A DNA stretch of 64,000 bases. It comes from Thiobacter sp. AK1. GTDB taxonomy: Bacteria; Pseudomonadota; Gammaproteobacteria; Burkholderiales; Thiobacteraceae. The notes under the pieces are model-generated. The model made no database searches. It worked only from the letters and a program-made list of their open reading frames with translations, and was not told the DNA's origin. This document shows positions 60,085 to 64,000 of the stretch, in pieces; the stretch's first letter is position 1, and each line of letters starts with the position of its first letter. Position numbers and translations under genes: made by a program. Location of the stretch: contig NZ_JBAJEX010000001.1 of the NCBI RefSeq assembly GCF_039822265.1, positions 248,001 to 312,000 on the forward strand, in the 5' to 3' direction.

Positions 60085-61062
60085 TGCGCCGGTCCCGTTT
60101 TTTTGGACAGTCGGATAAGCCAAAGCGGTCCGGTTGAAAGGAACGTGAAGCATGGGAGCAAAGCGCAAGCAGCACAGTGGGGAATTCAAGGCGCAAGTCG
60201 CGATGGCGGCACGGGCGGGGGACAAGACCCTGGCGGAGCTGGCCTCGGAATACGGGGTGCATCCGACGATGATCAGCACCTGGAAACAGGAACGGGTAAA
60301 GAACGCCAAGAACCTTTTCGAGCGGGGCAACAAGAAAGCCGCCGACCCGCAGGCGGTGATCGACAACCTGTAGCGCAAGATTGGCCCGTTGCAGGTCGAA
60401 CGGGATTTCTTGGCCGGACAGCCCGCCATTGCCCGCCTCGTGAGAGGCGCGCGATGATCACCCCGGACAGCGAGCTGTCCGTGGCCCGGCAAGCCAAGCT
60501 GCTCGGCGTCTCGCGCAGCAGCGTCGATTACCGGCCCAAGCCGGAATGTCAGGAAGAACTCGATCGCCTCAAACGGCTGGACGAACGCTTCACCGAGAAC
60601 CATCCGCATGCGGCACGGTTTCCTGTACCTGTGCGCGATCATGGACTGGTCGATGCGGAAAGTGCCGAGTTGGCGCTTGTCGAACACCCTGACGAGCGAC
60701 TTCTGCACAGCGGCGTTGCGGGCGACGCTGGCGCGTTACGGCGCCCCGGAGATATTCAACACCGGCCAGGGCAGCCCATTCACCAGCGCCGAATGCACCG
60801 ACGTGCTCAAGGCGCATTCGATCCAGATAAGCCAGGATGGACGCGGGCGATGTCACGACAACATCTTCGTCGAACGGCTGTGGTGGACCGTCGCACGAAT
60901 GGGTCTATCTGCGCCCCTGCGACACCGCATCGAGCAGCAGCGTAGTCTCGCCCAGTGCTGCGAGTGGTATAACCGCCGAGGACTTACCCGTCGCTGGACT
61001 GGCAGACACCCGACGAAGCCTACTTCAGCGCCCTGGCGCAAACCCTGCCAATGGCGGCGTGA
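60085..61062 (+). mobile_element. Decayed IS3-family insertion sequence
   Basis: The left end is probably near 60085, where TGCGCCGGTCCCG and a T run then TTGGACA begin, about 65 bases before the transposase frame. The right end cannot be placed: the reading frame stops at 61062 and no matching inverted repeat is clear beyond it. No target-site duplication is visible. Confidence 0.75.
60152..61062 (+). pseudogene. IS3-family transposase remnant (orfA and orfB)
   Basis: OrfA begins MGAKRKQHSGEFKAQVAMAA with its helix-turn-helix (YGVHPTMISTWKQE), but ends at a TAG (60371) where IDNLYRKIG is expected. OrfB starts near 60454 (SVARQAKLLGVSRSSVDYRP). About 90 codons are missing at about 60604, so the sequence jumps to RHGFLYLCAIMDW (first Asp). 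The second Asp is changed (FNTGQGSPF in place of NTDQGS); Glu remains in NIFVERLW. At least three further frame shifts follow (HEWVYLRPCDTASS, RSLAQCCEWYNRR, SLDWQTPDEAYFSAL in turn). It cannot encode an active enzyme. Confidence 0.9.
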
Positions 61063-61405
61063 CATGGAAAGCCAATGCACTGTGGATTTGTGGGCAGCCG
61101 GCAGCACCCGCCTGACCGCGAAGCCGCGGACCCCCATGGACAAGCCATGGACAACGCTTGCCCACAGGTCGGCGGCTGACCGCCAGCGCCACAGCGCGCA
61201 AGTTACAATCCTGCAAATCCGGGAACGTCAAAACCCTCTCTCTCCGGCACCAGCCTTAGCTTATTCCTCCCTGGTGGCTGTCCAAGCTACCGTGACCACC
61301 GCAGCCGATTCAGTTCTTGCAGCACTGGATCAGCACTCAGCATAAGCAAAATCTGGCAGCATGAAACCCGCCGCTTGGAAGACGAAAAACATAGGGAATG
61401 TCACG
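61063..61405. other. Intergenic DNA with no recognisable gene
   Basis: About 340 bases between the IS3 remnant and the RHH gene. The transposase-side frame stays open to 61345 but has no protein-like features. A tandem 11-base repeat, CCATGGACAAG then CCATGGACAAC, lies at 61134-61155. I see no promoter, RNA gene or inverted end that I can support. Confidence 0.5.
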
Positions 61406-61738
61406 TCAACCCAGCAAGGCGGTGGCATCCACCGCCTCGCCCTGGCTGTAGATCATCAGCCACTTGACGCAGATGACGCGCAGGCAAGAGGCGATGTTCT
61501 TGTCGTTGGCCACCAGACAGCCGTCATGAACGCGCTGGATGAGCTTGGGCAGGGTTAGTCCCAGTTCCCGCGCCATGTCCTCCAGCACGTTCCAGAAGGC
61601 ACGCTCCAGAGCGATGGTGGTGCTGTGACCGTGGATGCGGAAACCGCGTTTTTCCGGGATGAACTCCGTGATCTGCGCCGTGGTGCAGGCGTTGAACATA
61701 TGATCAAGGGCGTCGTGCTCCTCGATGAAGATCTTCAT
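61406..61738 (-). CDS. Ribbon-helix-helix (RHH_4) domain protein
   Basis: The 110-residue product has a ribbon-helix-helix domain of the RHH_4 type: RGFRIHGHSTTIALERAFWN, VLEDMARELGLTLPKLIQRV and ASCLRVICVKWL. The first 30 residues (EEHDALDHMFNACTTAQITEF) are acidic and contain a Cys; another three Cys follow in the main domain. ATG 61738 has an AGGAGAGGAG site. It is divergent from the YeeE/TusA operon with 162 bases between, so it is a candidate regulator of it; the RHH_4 group is not always DNA-binding in proven cases. Confidence 0.78.
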   Translation of the reverse strand: MKIFIEEHDALDHMFNACTTAQITEFIPEKRGFRIHGHSTTIALERAFWNVLEDMARELGLTLPKLIQRVHDGCLVANDKNIASCLRVICVKWLMIYSQGEAVDATALLG

Positions 61739-61900
61739 CTGCTCCTCTCCTATCGTTTCTTCCGATTACAACGCAGACACAAGTGCTTAGCAAGGTATCT
61801 CTGCCCGCGCGGCGCGAAGCGTCGCCTGTTGGCAAAGATTACTACCACGGGGCGAGCACGCTGGCCTATCCTTGCTTCAACGATACAACAAGGAGGCAAG

Positions 61901-62392
61901 GTGGAACTCTTCAAAAAAACGCTGGATCCGGTGTTCGCCCTGGCGGTGATCGCCGTGCTCGACATCTTTCTCTTCCTGACCATCGGCGCCTGGACCGTGG
62001 GCGGCGGCGAAACCATGATGACCGGCCTCATGGCTCAGGCCATCCTGGGTGAAGACCTTAAGCGCCTGCCCTTCTGGAGCCTGGTGTTCCAGCCCCACTG
62101 GGACTACTGGAAGATGTACATCAGCCTGGGCATGTTCTTCGGTGCCTTCCTCGGTGCGGTGCTCAGCAAGGAGTTCTACCTGCGGGTGCCGCGCCGCCTA
62201 TCGGAATGGGTAATGATCACCCTGGGTGGTCTACTCATGGGCGTAGGCATCCGCCTCGCCTTCGTCTGCAACGTGTCTACCTTTTTCGGCCTCACCCCGG
62301 AAATGAACCTGGGTGGCTACCTGGCCGTCTCCGGCATCGTCGCCGGCGCCTGGGTCGGTTCCCTCGTGTACAAAAAAATGTTGGAGGGGTAA
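61901..62392 (+). CDS. YeeE/YedE-family membrane protein, first half
   Basis: The 163-residue protein (GTG 61901, with AGGAGG 5 bases before it) has about five membrane helices. It shows the family core GGLLMGVGIRLAFVCNVSTFFG with a conserved Cys, and an N-terminal helix PVFALAVIAVLDIFLFL. YeeE/YedE proteins (TsuA type) carry thiosulfate through the inner membrane by way of conserved Cys residues. Here the transporter is split in two genes, only 2 bases apart, as in PmpA/PmpB pairs. Confidence 0.85.
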   Translation: MELFKKTLDPVFALAVIAVLDIFLFLTIGAWTVGGGETMMTGLMAQAILGEDLKRLPFWSLVFQPHWDYWKMYISLGMFFGAFLGAVLSKEFYLRVPRRLSEWVMITLGGLLMGVGIRLAFVCNVSTFFGLTPEMNLGGYLAVSGIVAGAWVGSLVYKKMLEG

Positions 62393-62394
62393 AC

Positions 62395-62994
62395 ATGTCC
62401 ACCATCGCCGAATGCATGATCGCCTTCATTTTCGGTAGCGTCGTAGGCCTTTTGGTGCAGCGCTCCCGGTTCTGCAACACCGCCGCCTTGCGCGATGCCA
62501 TCATGTTCCAGACCTATCGCAACACCAAGGCGTTACTGGTGGCCATGATGATTCTCACCCTGGGCTTCACCGCCTTCATGACCGTGGGCGCAGGTCATCC
62601 CTTGGATTTCGATGTGGGCCTCAATACCTTTCTGGGCCTGTTCCTGTTCGGGGTGGGCATGGTGCTCGCCGGCGCCTGCACCGTTTCCACGTGGGTAAAG
62701 GCCGCGGAGGGCAACGTGGGCGCCGTATGGGCGCTGCTGTTCACCTTCATCGGCATGTTTCTCTTTTCTCTGCTCTGGTCCTACAACCAGTGGCCGCCGG
62801 CGCCCGCCTCCATGACTGGTGACCCCAATCCCGAAGCGCTGCAGGCGGGTTTTGCCAATGCCCGTACCCTACAGGAAAAAACCGGCATCCCCGCCATTGT
62901 CTTCGGCCTGATCCAGTTCGCCGTGCTGCTCGGCATTTACCGGGCGATCCGGCGCAAGGAAAAGGCTCGCGAACAGGATGACGCTCACGAATGA
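62395..62994 (+). CDS. YeeE/YedE-family membrane protein, second half
   Basis: The 199-residue protein has about five membrane helices and the family motifs GLLVQRSRFCNTAALRDAIM and GVGMVLAGACTVSTWVKAAEG, each with a conserved Cys that would line the path for thiosulfate or another sulfur compound. The C-terminus is charged (RRKEKAREQDDAHE). It follows the first half by 2 bases and precedes a TusA-like gene by 15 bases, so imported sulfur could be handed to TusA. Confidence 0.86.
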   Translation: MSTIAECMIAFIFGSVVGLLVQRSRFCNTAALRDAIMFQTYRNTKALLVAMMILTLGFTAFMTVGAGHPLDFDVGLNTFLGLFLFGVGMVLAGACTVSTWVKAAEGNVGAVWALLFTFIGMFLFSLLWSYNQWPPAPASMTGDPNPEALQAGFANARTLQEKTGIPAIVFGLIQFAVLLGIYRAIRRKEKAREQDDAHE

Positions 62995-63009
62995 AACAAG
63001 GAGACAACG

Positions 63010-63312
63010 ATGGGACTTTTTGCTAACAAGAAAACGCAAAGCGCAGGCAGCGGGGGCAGCGCGACCCTACCGAACGGGCAGATGGTGACCGTGGCGCGGC
63101 AGGTGGATGCCATCGGCGACTCCTGTCCCCGCCCCCAGCTCATGACCAAGAAGGCGATGGGCGAGCTTACTTCCGGCCAAGTGCTGGAGGTGATTGTGGA
63201 CAACCCCACCTCGATGGAAGCCCTGCCACCCATGTGCGCGGAACTCCACTGTGAGCATCTGGGCACGGTCAATACCGGTCGCGCCTGGCATGTGTATCTG
63301 AGGAAACTGTGA
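63010..63312 (+). CDS. TusA-like sulfurtransferase
   Basis: TusA-family proteins carry persulfide sulfur on a Cys in a CPxP motif. The 100-residue protein has VDAIGDSCPRPQLMTKKAMG, with the active Cys, then LTSGQVLEVIVDNPTSMEAL. The first 30 residues (MGLFANKKTQSAGSGGS) form a flexible extension not found in E. coli TusA. An ACAAGGAG site precedes the ATG. YeeE-TusA pairs are known from thiosulfate-using bacteria. Confidence 0.92.
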   Translation: MGLFANKKTQSAGSGGSATLPNGQMVTVARQVDAIGDSCPRPQLMTKKAMGELTSGQVLEVIVDNPTSMEALPPMCAELHCEHLGTVNTGRAWHVYLRKL

Positions 63313-63313
63313 C

Positions 63314-63523
63314 ATGGCCCGTTTCTTGATGCGCGCCTATCTGGCAGTGTCCCTTGCCATCTGCGCCTGGGGCGTGTGGAAGGTCTATCTCCACCCGCCG
63401 GCGAGCATGAAGGTCAACCGCGACGGCGTACCCTATTTCACGCCGCCGGTGATCGACCCGGCGACCGGCAAGCCGATTCCCGTTGAGGTCCTGGTACGCC
63501 ACTACAAGGGTGAGAAACCATGA
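63314..63523 (+). CDS. Small membrane-anchored protein of unknown function
   Basis: The 69-residue product has one membrane helix (residues 5-24, LMRAYLAVSLAICAWGVWKV) and a short Pro-rich soluble tail (FTPPVIDPATGKPIPVEVLV). It begins one base after the tusA stop and overlaps the next small gene as ATGA. I do not recognise the family. The arrangement suggests a membrane partner for the sulfur proteins before it. Confidence 0.7.
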   Translation: MARFLMRAYLAVSLAICAWGVWKVYLHPPASMKVNRDGVPYFTPPVIDPATGKPIPVEVLVRHYKGEKP

Positions 63524-63612
63524 TCGTCGACTTCGAAACCACGCTCCAGATCGTTATGTTCGTCATCGCCTTCGGGGTGATGTACCTCGCCTTACTCCAC
63601 GACACGCTCTAA
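63520..63612 (+). CDS. Single-helix membrane microprotein, 30 residues
   Basis: ATG 63520 overlaps the previous stop (ATGA) and the frame ends at TAA 63610-63612. The product is MIVDFETTLQ followed by a 20-residue hydrophobic run (IVMFVIAFGVMYLALLHDTL with a polar end). It looks like a small membrane subunit of the CcoQ/CydX size class. Translational coupling and a lone membrane helix argue that it is real, though too short for usual gene finders. The function is unknown. Confidence 0.6.
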   Translation: MIVDFETTLQIVMFVIAFGVMYLALLHDTL

Positions 63613-63619
63613 GGTCGCC

Positions 63620-63886
63620 ATGAACCGCGAAAGCCTAATCTTCTGCATCCTGGCCCTGGCTGCGGCGCTGGCCATTTCCGTCCTTGGCTTCCGCTACGCC
63701 GCGCTACCGCCCGAAGTGGTGGCGCAAGCCAAGACCCCCGTCACCCCGGACAAGCTGCCGGAGTTGGACCTGGGCAGCTTTGGACGAGTCTCCGGCATCG
63801 ACCTGATGGCCTACTGGATGGAGCATCCCCCGGCGGCGGGCAGCGACGCCGCGCCCGCCTCGGTGAAACGCTTTGGAGGCTGCTAA
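63620..63886 (+). CDS. Small membrane-anchored protein of unknown function
   Basis: The 88-residue product has an N-terminal hydrophobic helix (LIFCILALAAALAISVLGF, residues 5-23), then a periplasmic or cytoplasmic part rich in Pro and Ala (LPPEVVAQAKTPVTPDKLPE), GIDLMAYWMEHPPAAG and a C-terminal Cys (KRFGGC). It is 7 bases after the microprotein stop and 3 bases before the next gene. I do not recognise it. Confidence 0.7.
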   Translation: MNRESLIFCILALAAALAISVLGFRYAALPPEVVAQAKTPVTPDKLPELDLGSFGRVSGIDLMAYWMEHPPAAGSDAAPASVKRFGGC

Positions 63887-63889
63887 AGC

Positions 63890-64000
63890 ATGCGCGCCCT
63901 GTTCTGGCTGCTCGCTTGCACGATCTTGCCTGCCCGCGCCGAGCTGGGTCTGCGCCCCGTGCTTCCCCCGCCCGGGGTCGAAGTGGTGCTCCTCGACGTG
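63890..64000 (+). CDS. Secreted protein, start only (cut by the window edge)
   Basis: ATG 63890 opens a frame that runs off the right edge after 37 residues: MRALFWLLACTILPARAELG, then LRPVLPPPGVEVVLLDV. The first part is a signal peptide. The visible mature residues are too few to assign a family. It is the next gene of the YeeE-TusA operon. Confidence 0.6.
   Translation, partial: MRALFWLLACTILPARAELGLRPVLPPPGVEVVLLDV

Noticed and set aside
60103-60945. A 280-residue protein spanning the IS3 remnant
   Set aside because: It joins pieces from two frames of a decayed transposase and antisense-like sequence; only short parts match IS3 orfB.

Overview
The window is GC-rich, densely packed chromosomal DNA of a motile, probably sulfur-oxidising Gram-negative bacterium. 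The gene content (dapA-bamC-MBL order, fisR/sqr, fccB, flrBC-fliEFGHIJ, SpmAB fusion, ispDF, AmmeMemoRadiSam genes) points to a betaproteobacterium of the Thiobacillus/Hydrogenophilales/Nitrosomonadales type. That placement is inferred from gene content and was not tested by alignment. No rRNA, tRNA or CRISPR array was recognised.

1-9.2 kb (minus strand) is a flagellar block: fliK (cut by the window edge), fliJ, fliI, fliH, fliG, fliF, fliE, then the two-component pair flrC/flrB. A sigma54 site with exact GG-N10-GC spacing lies between flrC and fliE, so FlrC probably drives the basal-body operon that follows it. 9.2-18.4 kb (plus) is a chemotaxis operon with a sigma28-like promoter: a membrane MCP, a soluble CZB-type MCP, two tandem cheV genes, cheY, cheZ, cheA and an EAL-HDOD protein. 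cheW, cheR and cheB are not in the window.

18.4-32.2 kb (minus) is mixed housekeeping: an SDR-mltB-spmAB operon, a lipoprotein, a beta-CASP MBL protein coupled to a YedK/SRAP protein, an aminotransferase, a decayed GGDEF-EAL gene, rmuC, a glycine-zipper protein, a truncated haemoglobin and purT. fisR, a sulfane-sulfur-type sigma54 activator, is next. Divergent from it is a sulfide-oxidation operon (sqr, a monohaem cytochrome c, fccB) with a near-consensus sigma54 promoter and an upstream inverted repeat, closed by a strong terminator.

35.6-51 kb holds a YbbAP-like ABC transporter and divergent tesA, a two-component system coupled to a DUF2007 protein, selD/mnmH (selenium for tRNA), a host-attachment-family protein, thpR-ispF-ispD, the three-gene AmmeMemoRadiSam set, a dienelactone-hydrolase-family protein and a phosphoribosyltransferase. 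51-60 kb holds mfd, serB, a PA0069-type radical SAM protein ending in a clamp-binding-like motif, a small acidic protein, and dapA-bamC-MBL.

60-61 kb is a decayed IS3-family element. The right edge (61.4-64 kb) has an RHH protein divergent from two YeeE/YedE half-proteins, a TusA-like protein and a run of very small membrane proteins, including one of 30 residues. This is probably a sulfur import or relay operon that continues beyond the window. It and the AmmeMemoRadiSam set are the best candidates for under-described biology here.
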